64,000 bases of DNA from Pseudonocardia hydrocarbonoxydans (GTDB lineage: Bacteria > Actinomycetota > Actinomycetes > Mycobacteriales > Pseudonocardiaceae). The position numbers were made by a program, and so were the translations under genes. Shown here piece after piece: positions 55,551 through 63,159 of this stretch. Under the pieces are notes generated by a model. It made no database searches. It was not told where the DNA came from and saw only the letters and a list, made by a program, of their open reading frames with translations. Location: the NCBI RefSeq assembly GCF_006539565.1, contig NZ_BJNG01000020.1, positions 62,001-126,000 of the forward strand, read 5' to 3'. Positions within the stretch are counted from its first letter, which is position 1; every line of letters starts with the position of its first letter.

Positions 55551-56389
55551 GGCCGCCCCGGCCGTCGCGCCGGCTGCGGCACGCGGGCTGGACACTGGGC
55601 ACGCTGCTGCTGCTCGGCGCGATCGTCCTGGTCGACGCCCGGTGGGGCCGGCTGCTGGAGGCGCCCGCCGCGCTGTGGGACTACGGCGGCCTGATGGCCG
55701 ACGGCGTGCTGCGCAACCCCTTCGACGGCGAGTTCCCCGAGTATTGGGCCGTGTCGTTCGAGCTGATGGTCGAGTCGCTGCAGATGGCGTGGATCGGCAC
55801 CGTCATCGGGGCGCTGCTGTCGTTCCCGCTGGGCTTCGCGGCCGCGTCGAACATCGCGCCGCCTGCGGTGGTGCTCGGCGTGCGGCAGGTGCTCAACCTG
55901 ATCCGCGCCGTACCGGAGCTGATCTTCGCGATCGCGCTGATGCTGCCGGTGTTCGGGCTCGGGCCGCTCGCCGGGGCGCTGGCGATCGGCGTCGGATCGG
56001 TCGGCACGCTGGGCAAGCTCACCAGCGAGGCGATCGAGTCCATCGACCCCGGGCCGGTCGAGGCCGCCCGGTCGACCGGCGCCCGGCCCGTCGCGGTGCT
56101 GAGGTGGGGGGTGGTGCCGCAGGTGCTGCCCGAGGTCGTCGCGTTCTGGCTGTACCGCTTCGAGATCAACATCCGGGCCAGCGCGGTGCTCGGCGTGCTC
56201 GGCGCGGGCGGTATCGGGTCCCTGCTGGCTCAGCTGTTCGAGCGGCGGCTCTGGGACCGCATCGGGATCACGATCGTGGTGATCGTGGTCGTCACCGTGC
56301 TGGTCGACCAGCTCTCCGCCGCCATCCGGCACCGCATCATCTCCGGCGACTCCCGCGCGGCCCGGCAACCGGCAGAATCCGTGCTGTGA
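55547..56389 (+). CDS. phnE: Phosphonate-type ABC transporter permease 2 (PhnE-like)
   Basis: A 280-residue permease paralogous to its neighbour: first helix TLGTLLLLGAIVLVDARW, coupling loop EAARSTGARPVAVLRWGVVPQVLPEVVAFWLYRFEINIRASAVLGVLGAGGIG. It has an additional periplasmic stretch near NPFDGEFPEYWAVSFEL before the PhnE core. GTG overlaps the phnE1 stop; its own TGA overlaps the regulator GTG. Two separate PhnE genes are usual for PhnDCE1E2 systems. Confidence 0.9.
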   Translation: MRPPRPSRRLRHAGWTLGTLLLLGAIVLVDARWGRLLEAPAALWDYGGLMADGVLRNPFDGEFPEYWAVSFELMVESLQMAWIGTVIGALLSFPLGFAAASNIAPPAVVLGVRQVLNLIRAVPELIFAIALMLPVFGLGPLAGALAIGVGSVGTLGKLTSEAIESIDPGPVEAARSTGARPVAVLRWGVVPQVLPEVVAFWLYRFEINIRASAVLGVLGAGGIGSLLAQLFERRLWDRIGITIVVIVVVTVLVDQLSAAIRHRIISGDSRAARQPAESVL

Positions 56390-57249
56390 AGGCCCCCGAG
56401 CCCGGTGGCGTGGTCGCCCGCATCCAGTCGCTGCTGCCCACCCTGCAGCCCAGCGAGCGGCGCGTCGCGGAGGCGTTCCTGGCCCGGCCCGACTGGGCCA
56501 TCGAGGCGTCGTCGCAGGAGGTGGGCACGGCCGCGGGCGTCTCGCGCGCCACGGTCGTGCGCACCTGCCAGCGGCTCGGCTTCGCGGGCTACCCGCAGCT
56601 GCGGGTGCTGCTGGCCCGCGACCTCGGCATAGACCGGTCCACCGCGGTGGCCGCGACCGAGTCGGGGCTGCGCGAGTTCTACCGCACCGTCGCCGACTCC
56701 CTCGACGTCATGACGGCCCTGCTCGACGACGAGTCCGTCGACCGGGCGGTGCGGATCCTGGCCGGGGCGCGCCGCGTGCTGGTCGCCGGCAACGGCCTGT
56801 CGGCGCCCGTCGCGGCCGAGGCGGCGATGCGGCTCACCGCCATCGGCCAGCCCGCCGACGCCCCTCCCGACTACATGACCCAGCAGATCCAGGCCCGGCT
56901 GCTCACGGCGGAGGACGCCTGCCTCATCGTCAGCGGGTCCGGCGCCACCGACACCTCGGTCCGGGTGGCCGAGGCCGCGGCGGCGGCCGGGGCGCCGGTC
57001 GTCGTCCTCACCTCCTTCGGGGGCACCCCGCTCGCCGAGCACGCCACCGTCACCCTGGTCACCGGGATGCGGCAGACCTCGTTCTCCGACGAGATCAGCA
57101 GGTCGGTGCGGGTGCCGCAGACGCTGCTGGTCAACGCGCTCGTGCAGACGATCGCCGCCCGCTACCCCGACGTGGCCGCGGCGGCCCGGGCCCGGCTGCT
57201 CGACGTCATCGGCGGGGCGCTGGTCGAGGGGCCGCCACCGGGGAACTGA
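56386..57249 (+). CDS. MurR/RpiR family transcriptional regulator (SIS domain)
   Basis: A 287-residue regulator. The RpiR helix-turn-helix domain (LQPSERRVAEAFLARPDWAIEASSQEVGTAAGVSRATVVRTCQRLGFAGYPQLRVLLARDLG) is followed by a SIS phosphosugar-binding domain (ARRVLVAGNGLSAPVAAEAAMRLTAIG, ACLIVSGSGATDTSVRVAEAAAAAGAPVVVLTSFGGTPLAEHA). Family members bind phosphorylated sugars and repress or activate neighbouring genes. Its 4-bp overlap with phnE2 makes it the local regulator of this importer. The palindrome at 52947-52969 is the obvious candidate site. Confidence 0.92.
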   Translation: MKAPEPGGVVARIQSLLPTLQPSERRVAEAFLARPDWAIEASSQEVGTAAGVSRATVVRTCQRLGFAGYPQLRVLLARDLGIDRSTAVAATESGLREFYRTVADSLDVMTALLDDESVDRAVRILAGARRVLVAGNGLSAPVAAEAAMRLTAIGQPADAPPDYMTQQIQARLLTAEDACLIVSGSGATDTSVRVAEAAAAAGAPVVVLTSFGGTPLAEHATVTLVTGMRQTSFSDEISRSVRVPQTLLVNALVQTIAARYPDVAAAARARLLDVIGGALVEGPPPGN

Positions 57250-57273
57250 ACGGCCGGGAAACTGAGCGCGCGG

Positions 57274-57300
57274 TGTCGATTCCGCCGCCGCCCGTTCGTC
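57274..57300 (+). promoter_or_regulatory. Candidate ECF42-dependent promoter
   Basis: TGTCGA (57274-57279), a 17-bp spacer and CGTC (57297-57300) match, as I recall it, the promoter motif reported for ECF42 sigma factors. It lies about 50 bp upstream of the DGPF gene that precedes the ECF42 gene. A 10-bp inverted repeat (57294-57303 with 57329-57338) overlaps its downstream side. Confidence 0.6.
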
Positions 57301-57350
57301 GTCATGCTGTGCGGCACCCCGGCCGCGCGACGACGAACAGGAGACCCGCG

Positions 57351-57710
57351 ATGAAGTACCTGCTGCTGATCTACGGCGCCCCGCCCGCCGAGCCGCCGAC
57401 GCCCGAGGCGATCGAGGCGGAGATGAACACCTACTGGGACTACGAGAAGGCCGTCGCCGAGGCGGGCGTCAAGCTCGGTTCCGAGGCGCTGCAGGGCACC
57501 GAGACGGCCACCACGGTCGAGGTGCGGGCCGACGGCGAGCGCGTCGTCACCGACGGGCCGTTCGCCGAGACCCGCGAGATCCTGGGCGGCTACTACCTGC
57601 TCGACGTCCCCGACCTCGACGCCGCGCTGGACTGGGCGGCCCGCTGCCCCGGCTCGCACAACGGCAACCGCATCGAGGTCCGGCCCATCCAGGAGTTCGA
57701 GGCGCCGTGA
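57351..57710 (+). CDS. DGPF-domain (YciI-like) protein, ECF42 partner
   Basis: A 119-residue YCII/DGPF protein: MKYLLLIYGAP, TETATTVEVRADGERVVTDGPFAETREILGGYYLLDVPDLDAALDWAARCPG carries the name-giving DGPF motif. Such proteins occur next to ECF42 sigma factors across actinobacteria; their role is unclear. The ATG follows AGGAG at 8 nt. The sigma factor gene starts 9 bp after its stop. Confidence 0.93.
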   Translation: MKYLLLIYGAPPAEPPTPEAIEAEMNTYWDYEKAVAEAGVKLGSEALQGTETATTVEVRADGERVVTDGPFAETREILGGYYLLDVPDLDAALDWAARCPGSHNGNRIEVRPIQEFEAP

Positions 57711-57719
57711 GCCACGGCG

Positions 57720-59015
57720 ATGTCTGACGGGCGGGCGGCCGGCTCCGTCGAGGCGGTGTTCCGCGAGGAGCGGGGCCGGCTGCTCGCCGCGCTCGTCCGG
57801 CAGTTCGGCGACCTGGACCTCGCCGAGGAGGTCGCCTCCGACGCCGTCACCGCGGCGCTGGAGCGCTGGCCCGTCGACGGCGTGCCCGCCCGGCCGGGCG
57901 CGTGGCTGCTGACCACCGCCCGCCGCCGGGCCGTCGACGTGCTGCGCCGCGACCGCGCGTACGCGGCGCGGCTCGCGGTGCTGGCGGCCGAGGCCGACCG
58001 CGCCGAGCCGCCCGGCCCCGCCGTCGACGACGACGTGCCCGACGAGCGGCTGCGGCTGTTCTTCACCTGCTGCCATCCCGCACTCGCGCCGCCGGACCGG
58101 GTGGCGCTGACGCTGCGCTGCCTCGCCGGGCTCTCCACCCCCGAGGTGGCGCGGGCGTTCCTGCAGCCCACGGCCACCGCCGCACAGCGGATCGTGCGGG
58201 CGAAGAAGAAGATCCGCGCCGCCCGCATCCCGTTCCGGGTGCCGCAGGCGCACGAGCTGCCCGACCGGCTGCCCGGCGTACTCGGCGTGCTGTACGTGAT
58301 CTTCACCGAGGGCTACGCGGCCAGCACCGGTGACGACCTGGTGCGCGCCGACCTCTGCGCCGAGGCGATCCGGCTGACCCGGATCCTGCGACGGCTGCTC
58401 CCGCGCGAGCGGGAGGCGGCCGGGCTGCTCGCGCTGATGCTGCTCATCGACGCCCGGCGCGCCGCCCGCACCGGCCCCGACGGCACGCCGGTGCTGCTCG
58501 AGCACCAGGACCGCGCGCTGTGGGACCCCGTCGCGATCGCCGAGGGCCGGTCGCTCGTCGTCGAGGCGCTGACCGGGGGCACGCCGGGCGGGTACGCGCT
58601 GCAGGCGGCGATCGCGGCCTGCCACGTGGAGGCCGCCGACGTCGCGACGACCGACTGGCCCCAGGTCGTCGCCCTCTACGACGTGCTCGCCCGCGTCGCC
58701 CCGTCGCCGCTGGTGGAGCTGAACCGGGCCGTCGCCGTCGCCATGCGCGACGGCCCGGCCGCCGGCCTGCCCCTGCTCGACGCGCTCGAGGGCGACCGCC
58801 GCCTCCGCGGCCACCACCTGCTGCCCGCCGCCCGCGCCGACCTGCTGCGCAGGCTGGACCGCCGGGCCGAGGCGGCGCAGGCCTACCGCGCGGCGCTGGA
58901 GCTCGTCGGCAACGAGCCCGAGCGCCGTTACCTGCGACGCCGGCTCGCCGAGGTCAGTTCGCCGACTCCTCGGCCAGCAGCAGGCGGATCCTCTGCAGCG
59001 CCCGGTGCTGGGTGA
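57720..59015 (+). CDS. ECF42-type RNA polymerase sigma factor with TPR-like extension
   Basis: A 431-residue sigma factor. Region 2 (VEAVFREERGRLLAALVRQFGDLDLAEEVASDAVTAAL) and region 4 (VALTLRCLAGLSTPEVARAFLQPTATAAQRIVRAKKKI) are followed by a roughly 230-residue helical C-terminal domain typical of ECF42, used in place of an anti-sigma factor. The family normally ends near RRYLRRRLAE. Here about 20 extra residues (SSPTPRPAAGGSSAAPGAG) are read from the antisense of the next gene's 3' end. It pairs with the upstream DGPF gene and its candidate promoter. Confidence 0.93.
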   Translation: MSDGRAAGSVEAVFREERGRLLAALVRQFGDLDLAEEVASDAVTAALERWPVDGVPARPGAWLLTTARRRAVDVLRRDRAYAARLAVLAAEADRAEPPGPAVDDDVPDERLRLFFTCCHPALAPPDRVALTLRCLAGLSTPEVARAFLQPTATAAQRIVRAKKKIRAARIPFRVPQAHELPDRLPGVLGVLYVIFTEGYAASTGDDLVRADLCAEAIRLTRILRRLLPREREAAGLLALMLLIDARRAARTGPDGTPVLLEHQDRALWDPVAIAEGRSLVVEALTGGTPGGYALQAAIAACHVEAADVATTDWPQVVALYDVLARVAPSPLVELNRAVAVAMRDGPAAGLPLLDALEGDRRLRGHHLLPAARADLLRRLDRRAEAAQAYRAALELVGNEPERRYLRRRLAEVSSPTPRPAAGGSSAAPGAG

Positions 59016-59550
59016 CCCGGACGGCGCCCGGGCTGCTGCCGATCAGCTGCCCGACCTCCTCCGCGGTGTAGGACAGGCCGATCCGCAGCCCCAGCACCTC
59101 GCGGTGTTGAGGGAGCAGCTGGTCCAGCGCCCACCGCAGGCGGGCGATCTCCGTCGACAGGACGGCGGCGGCCTCCGGCCCGGGCGCGTCGTCGGCGTCG
59201 TCGGGCAGGACGTCGCGCGCGACCGAGCGGTCGCGGCCGGCGTAGCGGAAGCCGTCGACGATCTTGTTCCGGGCGATGCCGAAGACGAACGCCATGGCCG
59301 AGGTCTGCCCGTCGGAGCGGAACCGCGGCAGCGCGTGGCAGACGGCGAGCAGCACCTCCTGCGCGACGTCGTCGGGCCCGAGCGCGGCGTGCGCCCCGAC
59401 GAGCCTGCTCCGGCAGTACCGGACGACCGGGGGCTGGACCAGGCGCAGGAAGGTGTCCAGGGCCGCGCGGTCGCCGCCCCCGGCGCGCCGGGCGAGGCCG
59501 TCGAGATCGTCCCCTTCGCCGTCCGGATCGGGCGGGTCGTCGTCGTGCAC
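58954..59550 (-). CDS. RNA polymerase sigma factor (SigD/ShbA-like ECF)
   Basis: A 198-residue sigma factor. Region 2 is YCRSRLVGAHAALGPDDVAQEVLLAVCHALPRFRSDGQTSAMAFVFGIARNKIVDGFR. Region 4 is RLRWALDQLLPQHREVLGLRIGLSYTAEEVGQLIGSSPGAVRVTQHRALQRIRLLL. The N-terminus is acidic (DDDPPDPDGEGDD). The GTG follows AGGAGGGG. In actinobacteria this group includes ShbA, which drives the principal sigma gene, and mycobacterial SigD. No anti-sigma gene is adjacent. Its 3' end overlaps the ECF42 gene by 62 bp. Confidence 0.9.
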   Translation of the reverse strand: MHDDDPPDPDGEGDDLDGLARRAGGGDRAALDTFLRLVQPPVVRYCRSRLVGAHAALGPDDVAQEVLLAVCHALPRFRSDGQTSAMAFVFGIARNKIVDGFRYAGRDRSVARDVLPDDADDAPGPEAAAVLSTEIARLRWALDQLLPQHREVLGLRIGLSYTAEEVGQLIGSSPGAVRVTQHRALQRIRLLLAEESAN

Positions 59551-59886
59551 GTGGTCCCCTCCTGCGGGTACTGCGAACAGCGGCTCGCGACCACGGGCTG
59601 ACCGGGTGCGGAGCGGTGGGTGGGAGCCGTCGGCGCGCAGCGTGAACCGACGCGGGGGCGACCCCGGGGGGAGCGCACGGGGCCTGGACCCGGTCGATGT
59701 GCCCGTCGACCGGAGGACCCGTGCGGCAGCGAAGCGTAGTGCGAAGAACACGCAGAGCAGTCCCGATGGGGTGATTTCGGCCGTATCTCGTACGGAACGG
59801 CGGCACGGGGTGTTCGTTTTGCGTCCACCGGGAGCCACGTGCGACCTCGTCCACGGGTCCGGCGGCGGGTGGGGGACGATGGGCCC
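59551..59886. promoter_or_regulatory. 336-bp divergent intergenic region (sigma factor / cbs)
   Basis: No gene. The middle (about 59715-59820) is less GC-rich than the surroundings and probably holds both promoters. A small palindrome CCGTA/TACGG lies at 59781-59795. GACGAT (59875-59880), 6 nt before the cbs ATG, is a weak -10 candidate. I looked for SAM-type riboswitch landmarks before cbs and saw none. Confidence 0.4.
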
Positions 59887-61257
59887 ATGCGCTACGTGGA
59901 GCATGTCGCCGACCTCGTCGGGAACACCCCGCTCGTCCGGCTGGGGGCCGTCGCCGAGGGCGTCTCGGCGACCGTGTTGGCGAAGGTGGAGTACTTCAAC
60001 CCCGGCGGCAGCGTGAAGGACCGCATCGCGCTGCGGATGGTGGAGGCCGCGGAGGCCTCCGGCGAGCTGCGGCCCGGCGGCACGATCGTCGAGCCGACGT
60101 CGGGCAACACCGGCGTCGGGCTGGCGATGGTCGCCCAGCGCAAGGGCTACTCGTGCGTGTTCATCTGCCCGGACAAGGTCAGCGAGGACAAGCGCAACGT
60201 CCTGCGCGCCTACGGGGCCGAGGTCGTCGTCTGCCCCACCGCCGTGGAGCCCGAGCACCCGGAGTCCTACTACAGCGTCTCCGACCGGCTCGCCCGCGAG
60301 ATCGACGGCGGCTGGAAGCCCAACCAGTACGCCAACGTGCACAACCCGGAGAGCCACTACCACGGCACCGGCCCGGAGATCTGGGAGCAGACCGACGGCC
60401 GGATCACGCACTTCGTCGCCGGCATCGGCACCGGCGGCACGATCAGCGGCACCGGGCGCTACCTCAAGGAGGTCTCCGACGGCCGCGTCCAGATCATCGG
60501 GGCCGACCCGGAGGGATCGGTGTACTCCGGCGGCGGCGGTCGGCCCTACCTGGTCGAGGGGGTCGGCGAGGACTTCTGGCCCAGCACCTACGACAAGGGC
60601 ATCTGCGACCGGATCGTCGCGGTCTCCGACGGCGACTCCTTCGACATGACCCGCCGCCTCGCCCGCGAGGAGGCGCTGCTGGTCGGCGGCTCGTGCGGGA
60701 TGGCGACGGTCGCGGCCCTGCAGGTCGCCCGCGAGCTGCCCGAGGACGCCGTGGTCGTCGTGCTGCTCCCCGACGGGGGCCGCGGCTACCTGGGCAAGGT
60801 CTTCAACGACGCCTGGATGTCGGGCTACGGCTTCCTGCCGCCCGCCCAGGGCTCCACGGTCGGTGACGTGCTGCGCCGCAAGGACGGCTCGCTGCCCGCC
60901 CTGGTGCACGCGCACCCGAACGAGACCGTCGCCGACGCGGTGCACTACCTGCGGGAGTTCCACGTCTCGCAGATGCCGGTCGTGCGCGCCGAGCCGCCGG
61001 TGATGGCCGCGGAGGTCGCGGGCGCGGTCGTCGAGCGCGACCTGCTCGACGCCCTGTTCACCGGCCGCGCCCAGCTGTCGGACCGGCTGGAGAGGCACAT
61101 GTCGCCCGCCCTGCCCACCCTCGGCGCGAACGAGGCGCTGGACACCGCGATGAGCGCGTTCTCCACGGCCGACGCGGCACTGGTGCTGGTCGACGGCAAG
61201 CCGGCCGGGGTCGTCACCCGCTCCGACGTGCTCGCGTTCCTCGGCTCGGGCGGCTGA
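59887..61257 (+). CDS. cbs: Cystathionine beta-synthase
   Basis: A 456-residue PLP enzyme joining serine and homocysteine to cystathionine (reverse transsulfuration). The PLP Lys is K44 in NPGGSVKDRIALRM. Other motifs are EPTSGNTGVGLAMVA, the phosphate loop AGIGTGGTISGTGRYLKE and GGSCGMATVAALQ. Two CBS domains follow (VHAHPNETVADAVHYLREFHVSQMPVV and LERHMSPALPTLGANEALDTAMSAF). It lacks the heme-binding N-terminus of animal enzymes. Similar in layout to M. tuberculosis Rv1077. Confidence 0.95.
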   Translation: MRYVEHVADLVGNTPLVRLGAVAEGVSATVLAKVEYFNPGGSVKDRIALRMVEAAEASGELRPGGTIVEPTSGNTGVGLAMVAQRKGYSCVFICPDKVSEDKRNVLRAYGAEVVVCPTAVEPEHPESYYSVSDRLAREIDGGWKPNQYANVHNPESHYHGTGPEIWEQTDGRITHFVAGIGTGGTISGTGRYLKEVSDGRVQIIGADPEGSVYSGGGGRPYLVEGVGEDFWPSTYDKGICDRIVAVSDGDSFDMTRRLAREEALLVGGSCGMATVAALQVARELPEDAVVVVLLPDGGRGYLGKVFNDAWMSGYGFLPPAQGSTVGDVLRRKDGSLPALVHAHPNETVADAVHYLREFHVSQMPVVRAEPPVMAAEVAGAVVERDLLDALFTGRAQLSDRLERHMSPALPTLGANEALDTAMSAFSTADAALVLVDGKPAGVVTRSDVLAFLGSGG

Positions 61258-61307
61258 CGGGAGCGCGTACCGGACCGGGGCTTGTCAGGACGGTCTCCGT
61301 GCCGCAA

Positions 61308-61328
61308 GGTGTAACCAACGGTTACACC
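61308..61328. promoter_or_regulatory. Perfect 9-3-9 palindrome upstream of the PF10118-PDR-EphD operon
   Basis: Arms GGTGTAACC (61308-61316) and GGTTACACC (61320-61328) are separated by AAC. The site lies 17 bp before the first start codon, overlapping the expected transcription start. It looks like a TetR-family operator; the regulator gene is not in this window. Confidence 0.7.
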
Positions 61329-61344
61329 CCGGCGAGGAGGCCGC

Positions 61345-62181
61345 ATGACGACGCTCGAGGACCCCGCGGATCTGGTGCTCGTCGCGCGTGACGTGCGGTT
61401 CGACTGGGCCGACCTGCCGATGCACTGGCTGCCCGGCGAGCCCGTCGGCACCCACGTGCTCAACGTCCTGCACCTGCTGCTGCCCGCGGGCGAGCGGTTC
61501 TTCGTCGACCTGTTCACCCAGGCCCTGCCCCGGATCGCCGACCCGGACCTGCTGGAGCAGGTGCGCGGGTTCATCGGGCAGGAGGCGATGCACGCCGGTG
61601 CCCACGACGAGGTGCTCGAGGTGATGCGGGCGCACGGGGTGGACCCGCGGCCCTACACCGACCAGGTCGAGTGGATCTTCGACCGGCTGCTGGGCGACGG
61701 CACCGAGGCGTTCTTCGTCGAACGTCTCGCGATCGTGGCCGCCGTGGAGCACCTGACGTCGGTGCTCGGCGACTGGGTGCTGCACGCCGACGCCCTCGAC
61801 GGCGCGCACCCGGTGATGCTCGACCTGCTGCGCTGGCACGGTGCGGAGGAGGTCGAGCACCGCTGCGTCGCGTTCGACACCCTCACCCACTTCGACGACT
61901 CCTACCTGCGGCGCGCCCGCGCGATGGTGCTGGTCGCGCCGGTACTGACCTGGCTGTGGTGCCGCGGCGCGCTGTTCCTCACCGCCGCCGACCCCGCCTG
62001 CCCGCGCCGCGCGCACCTCGTCGACTGGGCCCGGCTCGCGTGGGCGGGCGTGGTCCCGAACCCGCTGCGCCTGGGGGCGCAGGTGGCGAAGTGGTTCCGG
62101 CCCGGCTACCACCCGAGCCAGGACGGGTCGACGGCCGCCGCGGTGCGCTACCTGGCCACCTCCCCGGCGGCCAACCGGTGA
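61345..62181 (+). CDS. Predicted metal-dependent hydrolase (PF10118)
   Basis: A 278-residue ferritin-like helical protein. Putative metal ligands are seen in ERFFVDLFTQALPRI, GQEAMHAGAHDEVLEVM, ERLAIVAAVEHLTSVLGDW and WHGAEEVEHRCVAFD (E...EXXH pattern). The fold resembles di-iron proteins, so oxygenase-type chemistry is plausible, but family function is unproven. The ATG has GAGGAGG 6 nt upstream. Its TGA overlaps the reductase GTG, linking it to an electron supply. Confidence 0.85.
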   Translation: MTTLEDPADLVLVARDVRFDWADLPMHWLPGEPVGTHVLNVLHLLLPAGERFFVDLFTQALPRIADPDLLEQVRGFIGQEAMHAGAHDEVLEVMRAHGVDPRPYTDQVEWIFDRLLGDGTEAFFVERLAIVAAVEHLTSVLGDWVLHADALDGAHPVMLDLLRWHGAEEVEHRCVAFDTLTHFDDSYLRRARAMVLVAPVLTWLWCRGALFLTAADPACPRRAHLVDWARLAWAGVVPNPLRLGAQVAKWFRPGYHPSQDGSTAAAVRYLATSPAANR

Positions 62182-63152
62182 CCGCGGTCCCCCGGGACCT
62201 GCGCGGACGCGACCGCCCGGACCGGGCGATGGCCACGCTGGCGGCGGTCGGCGGGGCGTACCGGTCGCTGGCGCGCCGCCCCGGCCGCGCCCCGACGCCG
62301 GTCGACCGCACGCTGCACCTGCGGGTCGCCGAGCGCGTCGTCGTCGCCGACGGGGTGGTCGCGCTGCGGCTCGCCGCACCCGACGGGCGCCCGCTGCCGG
62401 TCTGGCAGCCGGGCTGCCACCTCGACGTCGGGCTCCCGTCCGGGCGGCGCCGCCAGTACGCGCTGACCGGTGACCCGGCCGACCGCCGCGGCTACCGCGT
62501 CGCGGTGCGCGCGGTCCCTGGCGGGTCGGGCTCGGCCGAGATGCACGCGCTGGCCGTCGGCGATGCGGTGGCCGTGCGCGGGCCGCGCAACGCCTTCCCC
62601 TTCGTCGTGCGGCCGCGGATGCTGTTCGTCGCCGGGGGCATCGGGATCACCCCGATCGCGCCGATGGTGCGCGCCGCCGCCCGGCTCGGCGTCGACTGGC
62701 GGCTGGTCTACACCGGCCGGACCCGCGCGAGCATGCCGTTCCTCGACGTCCTGCGGTCGCCGCGGGTCGCCGTCCGCCCCGACGACGAGTTCGGCACCCC
62801 GACCGACCTGCTGGCCACCGCGCTCGCGGGCGCCGCCGTCTACGCCTGCGGCCCGCCGCCGATGCTCGACGCGCTGCGCGCCGACCTGCCCGCGAGCCGG
62901 GCCACCGCGCTGCACGTCGAGCGGTTCAGCCCGCCCCCGGTGGTCGGCGGGCGGCCGTTCCGGCTGGTGCTCGCGCGCAGCGGCGTCACCCTCGACGTGC
63001 CGGCCGACCGGACGGTGCTCGACGTCGTCCGCGAGGTCCGGCCCGACGTCTCCTACTCCTGTCGCCAGGGCTTCTGCGGGACCTGCCGCATCGGCGACAC
63101 CCTGATCTGTACCGACCGCGCGGCCGGTGACCGGCTCGTGCTCGACCTCTAG
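62178..63152 (+). CDS. PDR/VanB-type flavin reductase with 2Fe-2S ferredoxin domain
   Basis: A 324-residue oxidoreductase. Order: FMN/FAD barrel (RRQYALTGDPADRRGY), NADH domain (LFVAGGIGITPIAPMVRAAA; AVYACGPPPMLDALR), C-terminal plant-type 2Fe-2S domain (SYSCRQGFCGTCR...ICTDR) with the four ligand cysteines. It should pass electrons from NAD(P)H to the di-iron-like PF10118 protein or another oxygenase. GTG overlaps the upstream TGA by 4 bp. An extended N-terminus (about 45 residues) precedes the barrel. Confidence 0.9.
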   Translation: MTAVPRDLRGRDRPDRAMATLAAVGGAYRSLARRPGRAPTPVDRTLHLRVAERVVVADGVVALRLAAPDGRPLPVWQPGCHLDVGLPSGRRRQYALTGDPADRRGYRVAVRAVPGGSGSAEMHALAVGDAVAVRGPRNAFPFVVRPRMLFVAGGIGITPIAPMVRAAARLGVDWRLVYTGRTRASMPFLDVLRSPRVAVRPDDEFGTPTDLLATALAGAAVYACGPPPMLDALRADLPASRATALHVERFSPPPVVGGRPFRLVLARSGVTLDVPADRTVLDVVREVRPDVSYSCRQGFCGTCRIGDTLICTDRAAGDRLVLDL

Positions 63153-63159
63153 GAGAGCC

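Noticed and set aside
59551..59886. SAM-type riboswitch before cbs
   Set aside because: I could not find the conserved core or a convincing pairing scheme.
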